A stretch of DNA of 19,203 bases from an uncultured Collinsella sp. (GTDB lineage Bacteria; Actinomycetota; Coriobacteriia; Coriobacteriales; Coriobacteriaceae). The number at the start of each line of letters is the position of its first letter. Positions within the stretch are counted from its first letter, which is position 1. A program made the translations under genes and the position numbers. The notes under the pieces were generated by a model. It saw only the letters and a list, made by a program, of their open reading frames with translations, was not told where the DNA came from and searched no databases. The stretch spans positions 1 to 19,203 of the forward strand of contig UQIC01000039.1 in the NCBI GenBank assembly GCA_900540985.1, written 5' to 3'. This document shows, piece after piece, positions 8,380 through 16,001 of this stretch.

Positions 8380-8380
<1 letters not shown>
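7472..8380 (+). CDS. atpG: F1 ATP synthase subunit gamma
   Basis: Central rotor shaft. Seen: N-terminal MANLRDIKKRISSVTTTKQITRTMEMVSTAKIRR-type helix (residues 1-34, matching the family), SDRGLAGGFNT in the middle, and the C-terminal AMHSATENA ... LTRTYSRVRQASITTEINEIVGGA helix that runs up through the head. At 302 residues it is near the usual 285-300. ATG 7472 follows AGAGGAG at 7454-7460, which sits inside the end of atpA. The stop TAA shares its last base with the atpD ATG. Confidence 0.97.
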
Positions 8381-9834
<1,454 letters not shown>

Positions 9835-9837
9835 GTT

Positions 9838-10230
9838 ATGCGTATCCGCATCGTGTGCCCCGTGAGCTGCGCCTATGAGGGCGACGCTGCGTTTGTGTCG
9901 ATTCCGTCCACGGATGGCGAGTTTGGCGTCCTGCCTGCTCACTCCAGCGAGATCTGCACGATCGACCGCGGTTACGTTCGCGTTTCCGATAAGGCCATGG
10001 GCACTGTCGACCACACGTTTGCCGTGGCCGGCGGCTATGCCCAGGTTGCGGACGATGTCGTGACCGTTCTCGCCGAGCGCGCTTGCGATTTGGCGACCGT
10101 CGATGCCGACAAGCTTAAAGCTGATATTCAAGGTTTTGAAGAGAAGCTGGGTAATTTGTCGGAGGATGATGCACGCCGCGCCTACCTCTATAATGAAATC
10201 GCATGGTGTAAGCTCAAGCTTGCCCAATAG
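9838..10230 (+). CDS. atpC: F1 ATP synthase subunit epsilon
   Basis: Rotor subunit that couples F1 to the c-ring and can inhibit ATP hydrolysis. Seen: an N-terminal beta domain (FVSIPSTDGEFGVLPAHS, matching the family pattern xxGxxGxLPxH) and a C-terminal helical part (residues ~85-130, ending CKLKLAQ). The 130 residues are typical. ATG 9838 lies 3 bases after the atpD stop; GGGGGAG at the end of atpD (9822-9828) serves as ribosome site. It is the last gene before a strong terminator. Confidence 0.93.
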   Translation: MRIRIVCPVSCAYEGDAAFVSIPSTDGEFGVLPAHSSEICTIDRGYVRVSDKAMGTVDHTFAVAGGYAQVADDVVTVLAERACDLATVDADKLKADIQGFEEKLGNLSEDDARRAYLYNEIAWCKLKLAQ

Positions 10231-10266
10231 TCAAACGATTTAGCGTTCGACCATTTGCGAACACAT

Positions 10267-10305
10267 CATGCCCGGGATGGCCCAGCCACCCCGGGCATGC
10301 TTTTT
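10267..10305 (+). terminator. Intrinsic terminator of the ATP synthase operon
   Basis: Perfect 10-bp stem CATGCCCGGG (10267-10276) / CCCGGGCATG (10290-10299), extended inside by TGGC/GCCA, followed by C and TTTTT at 10301-10305. The murA ribosome site GAAAGGG begins right after the T-run. Confidence 0.93.
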
Positions 10306-10318
10306 GAAAGGGTAGACC

Positions 10319-11602
10319 TTGGATATTATCCGCGTTGAGGGTGGCCACGCCATCGGAGGCTCCGTGCCCGTCTCGGGCGCCAAGAACTCCGCGCTCAAAC
10401 TCATGGCGGCAACGCTTCTGGCGCCGGGCAAGACGACGCTGCAGAACGTGCCCGATATTTCCGATGTCCACGTGATGGGCAAGGTGCTCAAGGGCATGGG
10501 CGCTACGATCGATGTTCTCGACGAGCACACGCTCGAGATTGATACCTCTCAGGTCGATTCTTGGGAGGCCCCCTACGAGCTCGTTGCCAAGATGCGTGCT
10601 TCCACCGCCGTCATGGGACCCCTGCTGGGCCGCTTCCATCGCGCCAAGATTGCCATGCCGGGCGGCTGCAACCTGGGTGCTCGCAAGATCGATATGCACA
10701 TTCTTGGTCTTGAGGCCCTGGGCGTTGAGTTCGATACCGCCCACGGTTACATCAACGCTAATGCGCCCCAAGGTCTGCGCGGTACCACCGTCACGCTCGA
10801 GTTCGCCAGCGTCGGTGCGACCGAGAACCTCATCATGGCCTCTGTGCGCGCACAGGGCACCACGGTTATCGATAATGCCGCCCGCGAGCCCGAGATCGTC
10901 GATCTCGCTAACATGCTCAACGAGATGGGCGCCAAGATTGTTGGCGCCGGTACGCCCGTCGTGACTATCGAAGGCGTGGAAGAGCTCCATCCCGTTACCC
11001 ATCGCGTGGTGGGCGACCGCATCGAGGCCGGTACCTTTATCGTTGCCGGTGCGTTGATGGCCGACGATCGCGGTGTCGACGTCACGGGTTTTTGCCCCAT
11101 TCACTTGGGCATGGTGCTCAAGAAGATGGAGCTCATGGGTATCGACTGCGAGCGCGTCGAGGATGGCGTCCATGTGAACCGTGCCGAGCGTATCAAGCCG
11201 GTCGACATCCAGACGCTTCCGTTCCCCGGCTTCCCAACGGACATGCAGGCACAGATTATGGTACTCTCCGCCCTTGCCGATGGCAGTTCCGTTATTACCG
11301 AAAACATCTTCGAGAATCGCTTTATGTTTGCCTCTGAGCTGGTGCGCATGGGTGCCGACATTCGTATCGAGAGCCATCATGCCATGATTCATGGCGTCAA
11401 GGGCTTCTCGGGTGCACAGGTTACCTCGCCCGATCTGCGTGGCGGAGCGGCCCTCGTCGTAGCGGGCTTGATCGCCGACGGGACGACCGAGGTTTCGGCC
11501 ATCCATCACATCAAGCGCGGCTACGAGCAGTTTGTCGAAAAGCTGCAGGCGCTCGGCGCGCATGTCGAGCATGCTACCGTCCCCGATCCCGTCATCTACT
11601 AA
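10319..11602 (+). CDS. murA: UDP-N-acetylglucosamine 1-carboxyvinyltransferase
   Basis: First committed step of peptidoglycan synthesis: transfers enolpyruvate from PEP to UDP-GlcNAc in the cytoplasm; target of fosfomycin. Seen: N-terminal MDIIRVEGG then SGAKNSALKL with the substrate-binding Lys22, the catalytic-loop MPGGCNLGARKIDMH with Cys117 (the residue alkylated by fosfomycin), and FPGFPTDMQAQ. The 427 residues fit the family. TTG 10319 is chosen because the family N-terminus begins exactly there and GAAAGGG at 10306-10312 is well placed. There is no room for a separate promoter between the upstream terminator and this gene, so expression probably depends on read-through or on a promoter in or before the hairpin. 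Confidence 0.97.
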   Translation: MDIIRVEGGHAIGGSVPVSGAKNSALKLMAATLLAPGKTTLQNVPDISDVHVMGKVLKGMGATIDVLDEHTLEIDTSQVDSWEAPYELVAKMRASTAVMGPLLGRFHRAKIAMPGGCNLGARKIDMHILGLEALGVEFDTAHGYINANAPQGLRGTTVTLEFASVGATENLIMASVRAQGTTVIDNAAREPEIVDLANMLNEMGAKIVGAGTPVVTIEGVEELHPVTHRVVGDRIEAGTFIVAGALMADDRGVDVTGFCPIHLGMVLKKMELMGIDCERVEDGVHVNRAERIKPVDIQTLPFPGFPTDMQAQIMVLSALADGSSVITENIFENRFMFASELVRMGADIRIESHHAMIHGVKGFSGAQVTSPDLRGGAALVVAGLIADGTTEVSAIHHIKRGYEQFVEKLQALGAHVEHATVPDPVIY

Positions 11603-11614
11603 TACAGGTTGCCT

Positions 11615-12850
11615 ATGTTTAATAAAAAGCCCCTCGCGGATACCACCGCCCGAAGACCCTCAACTGGTGCGCAGGCCAAGATCTACAGTCGCGATAACGT
11701 GGCTCGCTATTCCGAGCGCGCTCGCCAACGTCGTCGTAGCCACACGATTCGTCACGTCGCGCTCATTGTCGTGCTTGGCGTGCTGCTGAGTGCCACTACC
11801 GCTGCCGGCCTGTGGTTTGCCACCATTATGGGCAAGCTCGGCGATTCTAATGTCATTACCGACAATCTGCGTCGGGTTCTGGTTGACACCGATGAGGCAA
11901 AGGATCCGTTTTACGTGCTGCTTCTTGGCACCGACGGCCGTCCGGGCGAGGATACGTACCGTGCCGACTCGATTATCCTGGCACGCATTGATCCCACGCA
12001 AAAGCAGGCGACGCTCATTTCCGTTCCGCGCGACACCAAGGTCGAGTACAAGGGCGAGACCATGAAGATCAACGCCTGCCATACCGTTGGCGGCGCCGAG
12101 GCCATGGTCGAGGCTGTCAACGAGCTGTGCGGTGTTCAGATTTCCCACTATGCCGAGGTCAGCTTCGACGGTATGCAGGCGCTGATTGATTCGGTTGGCG
12201 GTATCGACATTAACGCAACCGATGATGTTGACGACCCCGAGCACCTGGATATTAAGATTACCGCTGGCCAGCAGCATATGGACGGTGCCACCGCCCTTAC
12301 CTATGCCCGCTGCCGCTACACCTATGCCGACGGCGATTACACGCGCATGCGCCACCAGCGTCAGGTGCTTGGCGCCCTTGCCAACCAGATTCTCAATAAC
12401 TTCGATGCCACGAAGATCTTTGGCCTGGTTAATTCGCTGTCCGATATGCTCGTAACCGATATGAGCGTTCAGGATATCGTGGCTACGGTCAACGCCACGC
12501 GCGGTATGGATGTCGACGGTATCTACTCGGCCAACCTGCCCTCGTACGCCGACGACAGCACCATGATTGACGGTGTGAGCTACGTCTTTGTCTACGAGGA
12601 CGAGCTCAAGGAAATGATGGAGCGCGTCGATGCCGGCAAGGATCCCAAGGGTCCCAACACCATGGGTCTTTCCGACGGTTCCAGCTCTACGATCGGCGAC
12701 CTGAACAACAACACGTCTGACGACTACGCAAACGGTACCGCAACCTCATCGGTCAGCTCTGACGATTCCGATGACTCAAGCGATTCAAGCGATTCGGACT
12801 ACTACGAAGAGCCCACCGGCGACGGCAACGGCTACGAAGCCAATTATTAG
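11615..12850 (+). CDS. LytR-CpsA-Psr (LCP) family cell-wall glycopolymer ligase
   Basis: LCP proteins move undecaprenyl-linked glycopolymers (teichoic acids, capsule, arabinogalactan) onto peptidoglycan outside the membrane. Seen: an Arg-rich cytoplasmic N-terminus, one membrane helix at about residues 46-68, then the LCP domain with LLLGTDGRPG (Asp107, Arg109), YRADSIIL (Arg116, Asp118), SVPRDTKV (Arg139, Asp140) and the Arg-rich YARCRYTYADGDYTRMRHQRQ. The C-terminal ~60 residues are low-complexity, rich in Ser and Asp with SDSSDSSD-like runs, an extended acidic tail. ATG 11615 has AGG at 11606-11608; a TTG at 11609 in frame is less likely. It lies 12 bases after murA, so they probably form one unit. 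Which glycopolymer it handles cannot be told. Confidence 0.93.
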   Translation: MFNKKPLADTTARRPSTGAQAKIYSRDNVARYSERARQRRRSHTIRHVALIVVLGVLLSATTAAGLWFATIMGKLGDSNVITDNLRRVLVDTDEAKDPFYVLLLGTDGRPGEDTYRADSIILARIDPTQKQATLISVPRDTKVEYKGETMKINACHTVGGAEAMVEAVNELCGVQISHYAEVSFDGMQALIDSVGGIDINATDDVDDPEHLDIKITAGQQHMDGATALTYARCRYTYADGDYTRMRHQRQVLGALANQILNNFDATKIFGLVNSLSDMLVTDMSVQDIVATVNATRGMDVDGIYSANLPSYADDSTMIDGVSYVFVYEDELKEMMERVDAGKDPKGPNTMGLSDGSSSTIGDLNNNTSDDYANGTATSSVSSDDSDDSSDSSDSDYYEEPTGDGNGYEANY

Positions 12851-12880
12851 GGTTACGCGGTTTTACCAAACCGCGTAACC
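12851..12880 (+). terminator. Perfect 13-bp hairpin abutting the LCP stop codon
   Basis: 12851-12863 is exactly complementary to 12868-12880 (core GGTTACGCGGTTT / AAACCGCGTAACC) with a TACC loop. It starts at the first base after the LCP stop. No U-run follows (GCTTGACG), so it is either a stem that ends or protects the mRNA in another way or one of a set of palindromes in this gap. Confidence 0.6.
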
Positions 12881-12892
12881 GCTTGACGCTGC

Positions 12893-12991
12893 AAACCCGC
12901 CAGAGCGGCAATCTGCCTTTCAACTTCGGCGGCATGACCAGAAGGTCAATGCCGCCTTGTTTCAAGGCACCTTGCTCGCTCTGGCGGGTTT
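12893..12991. repeat. 99-base near-palindrome with 15-bp terminal arms
   Basis: Terminal arms AAACCCGCCAGAGCG (12893-12907) and CGCTCTGGCGGGTTT (12977-12991) are perfect complements. Inside, GCAA/TTGC and TGCCTT/AAGGCA continue the pairing, and the centre GGCGGCATGACC / GGTC(A)ATGCCGCC (12928-12956) has one bulge and an AGAA loop. The whole segment can fold into a single long hairpin on either strand. The right arm ends in GGGTTTT, so on + it resembles a large terminator; on - the left arm gives a similar GGGTTT. No coding potential. It could be a bidirectional terminator, a MITE-like palindrome or a structured RNA. Confidence 0.75.
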
Positions 12992-12998
12992 TCGCTCA

Positions 12999-13012
12999 TA
13001 TGACCCAATCCG
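12999..13012 (+). repeat. Subterminal inverted repeat of the IS, low-coordinate (3') end
   Basis: TATGACCCAATCCG, exact reverse complement of 14507-14520. It is preceded by CA (12997-12998) and the proposed CT core. IS110-group elements usually lack inverted repeats, while IS1111-group elements carry short ones a few bases inside each end. Confidence 0.85.
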
Positions 13013-13013
13013 C

Positions 13014-13019
13014 TGTCAA
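13014..13019 (-). promoter_or_regulatory. Consensus -35 box (TTGACA) pointing out of the IS 3' end
   Basis: On the minus strand TTGACA (13019 to 13014) directs transcription out across the low-coordinate end. IS110-family circles are known to form a promoter across the joined ends. With the junction I reconstruct, the best -10 at 16 bases is only GACACT, so the promoter claim is weak although the -35 is perfect. Confidence 0.35.
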
Positions 13020-13029
13020 GAGCCACAAT

Positions 13030-13065
13030 GGCCCCGCCGACCGCTTGCAATCGGTCGGCGGGGCC
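13030..13065 (-). terminator. Perfect 14-bp GC-rich hairpin near the 3' end of the IS
   Basis: GGCCCCGCCGACCG (13030-13043) pairs perfectly with CGGTCGGCGGGGCC (13052-13065), 8-base loop. In transposase direction it lies between the candidate guide RNA and the end of the element, with no U-run. It may define the 3' end of the RNA or block transcription crossing the end. Confidence 0.55.
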
Positions 13066-13274
13066 TGCCGTTAACCCGTCCCGGTCCGCCCCCGGCATGT
13101 CATCGACGCCTTCGGCTCAGTCTCATATCCGCGGATACCGTTCTGTCGGCCCGCACTCCATTCCTTCGGCGGGGTTCCCCAAGTCTGTCGAGGCGCATGC
13201 GGAGGGCTCCGCGCGCACAGCGAAATAGGGGGTATCCCCGAAGGCCGCCCGGCTCGCCGGGACGGGGGCTATGT
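13066..13274 (-). ncRNA. Candidate bridge RNA / seekRNA of the IS
   Basis: Non-coding segment downstream of the transposase, read on the minus strand. First domain: outer stem CCCC (13231-13228) with GGGG (13180-13177); internal loop strands 13227-13217 and 13192-13181; inner hairpin 13216-13193 (GCGC/GCGC then GCGGA/UCCGC). The 5' loop strand has UUUCGCUGU, which matches nine bases of the reconstructed empty target. The 3' loop strand has GACAG, complementary to core plus three bases of the right target. Second domain: inner hairpin with GCGG/CCGC and CCG/CGG around 13156-13131 and a 3' loop strand with AUAUGAG (13128-13122), complementary to core plus the element end (CTCATAT, 12995-13001). 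Two-loop architecture and guide polarity match the IS621 bridge RNA. RNA ends are unknown and the folding was done by eye. Confidence 0.65.
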
Positions 13275-14396
13275 CTATTCCGCGCCCTCCCGGCACATCA
13301 TGCCGAGGGCCCAGAGCCACCTCACGAGCTCGGCCGCGGTGGCCGCGTTGGCCTTCGCCGCGGGCATGCCGCGGGCGAGCATCTCCTCGCGCCGCCGCAG
13401 GAGCCGCTCGGACCCCTTCCTCCCGTGCATCCTTATCTCGAGGGGCACGCCCGTGTCCCTCGGCATGAGCTTCGGCTGGTGCCGTGCCGCGGCGTAGCAC
13501 CATGAACCCTCAACGGCCAGCTTCCTCACGAGCGCGTTGCCCGCACCGCTGATGCCTCCGAGCCGCACGGAGTCGCCACTCGACCTCTGACTCGGCGCGA
13601 GGCCGAAATAGGCCGTGACCTGCCTTCCGGAACGGAACCTCGTGAAGTCGCCGACCTCGGCCGAGAAGGCTGCGGCCAGCGCGAAGGCGCAGCCCTTGAT
13701 CGACTGGAGGGCGGCCACCTCCGCGGCGATCGGGCTGGCATCCACGGCGGCCCTGTACTCGGAGAGCAGGTCCGCCCGGGCCTCCGCTGCGGCCTCGACC
13801 TCGTTCCTCAGGGCGGCGAGCGTCCGAACCCCGCCATCGTCCTCCGGCCTGACCTTGTCGAGCCACCTCAGGAAGTCGTAGGTCCAGTACTTCCTCGGGT
13901 TGCCGGCGGGCGTGGTGCCGCCGTAGACGAACCCTCGCTTTGCGAGGAAGGCGAGCAGCCGCTGCTTGGCGGTCGCCAGGCGCGCGGTCGCCCCGTCGTA
14001 GGCGCCGGCGAGGTCCCTGATGCCTTCGACCTCGGGGGAGGGGATCCATACGGGGGAGATGTCGTGGGCGAGTATCGCCTTGGCCATCCTGGCGGCGTCG
14101 TTCCTGTCGTTCTTGGAGGCCGAGTCGGCGGCCGACCTGGGGATCTTCGAGACCGCGGCGACGACGCACTCGACGCCGAGCCCGGCGAGCTCCCTTTGCG
14201 GGGCGAAGCCGAGGTAGCCGCTCTCGTAGGCCGCGAGCGACGGCCCGGGGAACCCATCCATCCACCCGGCGATCTCGCCCCAGGGGTTGCCGGGGAACCT
14301 CCTCGTCACGGCCTCGCCGGTGTCCGCGTCGAGGGCGCAGACGGTGGTCGACCTCAGGTGGACGTCCATCCCGAACGCGGTAGAATACTTTGGCAT
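13275..14396 (-). CDS. IS110-family transposase (DEDD recombinase)
   Basis: 373 residues, typical for the family. N-terminal RuvC-like DEDD domain: Asp11 in FGMDVH, Glu58 in AYESG, Asp97 and Asp100 in SKNDRNDAARMA. C-terminal Transposase_20 domain: ALQSIKGCAFALAAAFSAEV, FTRFRSGRQVTAYFGLAPSQ, RSSGDSVRLGGISGAGNALVRK, EGSW. This enzyme class uses the DEDD site plus a C-terminal serine for recombination guided by an RNA. Intact, no frameshift. Start: ATG 14396 follows GGGAGG (minus 14407-14402) with a 5-base gap. It is alone in the element. Protein motifs alone do not settle IS110 versus IS1111; the layout favours IS1111. Confidence 0.95.
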   Translation of the reverse strand: MPKYSTAFGMDVHLRSTTVCALDADTGEAVTRRFPGNPWGEIAGWMDGFPGPSLAAYESGYLGFAPQRELAGLGVECVVAAVSKIPRSAADSASKNDRNDAARMAKAILAHDISPVWIPSPEVEGIRDLAGAYDGATARLATAKQRLLAFLAKRGFVYGGTTPAGNPRKYWTYDFLRWLDKVRPEDDGGVRTLAALRNEVEAAAEARADLLSEYRAAVDASPIAAEVAALQSIKGCAFALAAAFSAEVGDFTRFRSGRQVTAYFGLAPSQRSSGDSVRLGGISGAGNALVRKLAVEGSWCYAAARHQPKLMPRDTGVPLEIRMHGRKGSERLLRRREEMLARGMPAAKANAATAAELVRWLWALGMMCREGAE

Positions 14397-14506
14397 GGGA
14401 GCCTCCCAACCTCGTTGCGGCGCGGCTGCGCCTATGGCACTTCAACATCATTGTCGCAGCCCCGATCCGCGGTCACGAACGGGGGCTCCTATCTTTTTAG
14501 TGCCCT
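14397..14506 (-). other. Leader between IS 5' inverted repeat and transposase
   Basis: About 110 bases, non-coding. On the minus strand GGCACT / AGTGCC can pair, and AGCCCC(C)G with CGGGGCT forms an inner hairpin around 14458-14489. No good promoter was found, consistent with expression needing the joined ends of a circle or an outside promoter. Confidence 0.4.
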
Positions 14507-14520
14507 CGGATTGGGTCATA
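14507..14520 (-). repeat. Subterminal inverted repeat of the IS, high-coordinate (5') end
   Basis: CGGATTGGGTCATA on +, exact reverse complement of 12999-13012. It is followed by GTGT (14521-14524), then the proposed CT core (14525-14526) and the flank GTCCGCGCC. Confidence 0.85.
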
Positions 14521-14531
14521 GTGTCTGTCCG

Positions 14532-14610
14532 CGCCAAAACATTGGCGTTGCCGGAACACTTGGCACTTGGGGACGTTCCTTTTGTGCCGGCAGTTTGGGA
14601 CACTCCTTGC
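14532..14610. repeat. REP-like palindrome cluster beside the IS
   Basis: Hairpin CGCCAA (14532-14537) / TTGGCG (14542-14547); then TGCCGG (14549-14554) paired with CCGGCA (14587-14592) enclosing GGCAC (14562-14566) / GTGCC (14584-14588); then two similar units, TTGGGGACGTTCCTTTT (14567-14583) and TTTGGGACACTCCTTGC (14594-14610), each with a GGGAC...TCCTT pattern. Such GGGGAC-type palindromes resemble REP sequences tied to RAYT (Y1) transposases. No transposase is here, so it may be a remnant or a dispersed repeat. Confidence 0.5.
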
Positions 14611-14650
14611 GTTAAGAGGCTGGCGTGCGTCAACCTGTTCTCATTGCAGC

Positions 14651-14689
14651 AAAAAAATCGCCCCGTTCTCGGTTGAGGACGGGGCGATT
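14651..14689 (-). terminator. Intrinsic terminator of pepT
   Basis: 11-bp stem AATCGCCCCGT (14656-14666) / ACGGGGCGATT (14679-14689). On the minus strand the stem runs directly into seven Ts (14657-14651). It lies 26 bases after the pepT stop. Confidence 0.92.
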
Positions 14690-14715
14690 CGTCTTTTGGA
14701 CTTGTGCAGCCAGGC

Positions 14716-15963
14716 TTATGCAAAGCGGGCGACGAGCTCCTGGAGCACGTCGGTCATCTTGACGAGCGAACTGACCGGGACGAACTCGTTGACGCCGTGG
14801 TAGCAATAGCCGCCGGTGGAAAGGTTGGGGCAGGGCAGACCGCGGAACGACAGCTGCGCGCCGTCGGTGCCGCCGCGAATCGGCAGCACTTGGGGCTCAA
14901 CGCCGCAGGCAAGGTAGGCTTCCTTGGCAACATCAATAAGCTCGGGATAGTCACGAACGATCTCGGCCATATTTCGATACTGCTGCTTAATCTCGACTGT
15001 CACGCGCTCCTCACCCAGACGCTGGTTGAGCATCGAGGCGGCGGCATCAATAAGGTCGAGTTTCTGCTGGAACTTGGCGGCGTCATGGTCGCGGACGATA
15101 TAGCGCGCTGTGGCGTGATCGACGGTCGCAGATACACCCTCAAGGTGATAAAAGCCCTCGTAGCCTTCCGTATACTCCGGGCGCTGCACGTAGGGGAGCA
15201 ACGCGTTGAAGTCGCAGAACAGATTGCCTGCGTTGACCATACGGCCCTTAGCGTCGCCCGGGTGGATGGACTGGCCCTCAAAGCGGACGGTCGCCTCGGC
15301 GGCGTTAAAGCACTCCCACTCCAGCTCGCCGATGGGGCCGCCGTCGACCGTGTAGGCGTACTTGCAGCCAAAGGTATCGATATCCAACAGCTCGGCTCCG
15401 TGGCCGATCTCCTCGTCAGGGCAGAAGCAAATGCCGAGTGCGGGATGGGGCAGAGAAGGGTCCTGAGCGATACGCGCGACAAGCGACATGATCTCGGCGA
15501 CGCCTGCCTTGTCGTCCGCGCCCAGCAGCGTGGTGCCATCGCTGCAGACCAGGTCCTCACCCGCGAGGTCATTCAGGGCGGGAAGCTTGGCGGTACTCAT
15601 GGCAACGGGCTTACCGTCAACCGTGCCGCAGACCAGGTCGCCGCCTTCGTAGTGTACGATGTGCGGCTTCACGCCGGCGCCCGGTGCAACTTCGGTGGTG
15701 TCGAGATGGGCGATCAGGCCCAGGGCGGGCTTGTCCTCAGCGCCCGCACTTGCGGGGATATGCGCGCAGACATAGGCGTGCTCGGTCACGTGGGCATCTT
15801 CCGCACCAAGCTCGCGCAGCTCTTCAGCCAGCACGTTGGCAAGGTCAAACTGAACGGCGCTCGAGGGTACCTGGTCGCAGTTTGCATCCTCGGACTGCGT
15901 GTTGATCTGGACGTAGCGCAAAAAGCGTTCGAGGACATCGGGGCTCGTGGTGGTGTTTTCCAT
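14716..15963 (-). CDS. pepT: Peptidase T (tripeptide aminopeptidase)
   Basis: Cytoplasmic M20 zinc aminopeptidase that removes the N-terminal residue of tripeptides. Seen: LIAHLDTTEVAPG (His and Asp metal ligands), the bridging Asp in LLGADDKAG, catalytic and ligand Glu pair in CPDEEIGHGA, Asp in YTVDGGPIGELE, and the last His in STGGYCYHGVNEFVPV. The 415 residues match the family (~410). ATG 15963 is chosen: GGAGC (minus 15975-15971) precedes it by 7 bases and the protein begins as the family does. The frame extends 32 codons upstream, but that stretch contains the promoter and operator region. Read divergently from the metalloregulator gene, with its own strong terminator. Confidence 0.95.
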   Translation of the reverse strand: MENTTTSPDVLERFLRYVQINTQSEDANCDQVPSSAVQFDLANVLAEELRELGAEDAHVTEHAYVCAHIPASAGAEDKPALGLIAHLDTTEVAPGAGVKPHIVHYEGGDLVCGTVDGKPVAMSTAKLPALNDLAGEDLVCSDGTTLLGADDKAGVAEIMSLVARIAQDPSLPHPALGICFCPDEEIGHGAELLDIDTFGCKYAYTVDGGPIGELEWECFNAAEATVRFEGQSIHPGDAKGRMVNAGNLFCDFNALLPYVQRPEYTEGYEGFYHLEGVSATVDHATARYIVRDHDAAKFQQKLDLIDAAASMLNQRLGEERVTVEIKQQYRNMAEIVRDYPELIDVAKEAYLACGVEPQVLPIRGGTDGAQLSFRGLPCPNLSTGGYCYHGVNEFVPVSSLVKMTDVLQELVARFA

Positions 15964-16001
15964 AAAGACCGCTCCAATCTTGGTCGTCGTGTGCAACAAG
16001 A

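Larger units (their letters stand above)
12997..14526 (-). mobile_element. IS110-superfamily element with IS1111-type layout (about 1.53 kb)
   Basis: Complete-looking insertion sequence in minus orientation. Contents: one DEDD transposase (13275-14396), a 110-base leader between the 5'-side inverted repeat and the transposase, and a 262-base structured segment between the transposase stop and the 3'-side inverted repeat. A 14-base perfect inverted repeat lies 2 bases inside the low-coordinate end and 4 bases inside the other. Proposed core dinucleotide CT occurs at both junctions (12995-12996 and 14525-14526). The span given counts one core copy. Long non-coding segment 3' of the transposase plus subterminal repeats are the marks of the IS1111 group. 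The element is visibly richer in GC than the LCP and pepT genes beside it. The exact ends are inferred, not proven. Confidence 0.8.

Noticed and set aside
12753..12965. 70-codon minus-strand frame ending in the 99-base palindrome
   Set aside because: It overlaps the LCP gene end and palindrome arms; composition is explained by the repeats and no start signal is seen.
12893..13065. CRISPR array
   Set aside because: The repeats are inverted, not direct with regular spacers, and no cas genes are present.
14064..14615. Open frames on + inside and beside the transposase gene
   Set aside because: Antisense shadows of the very GC-rich transposase; no motif or ribosome site.
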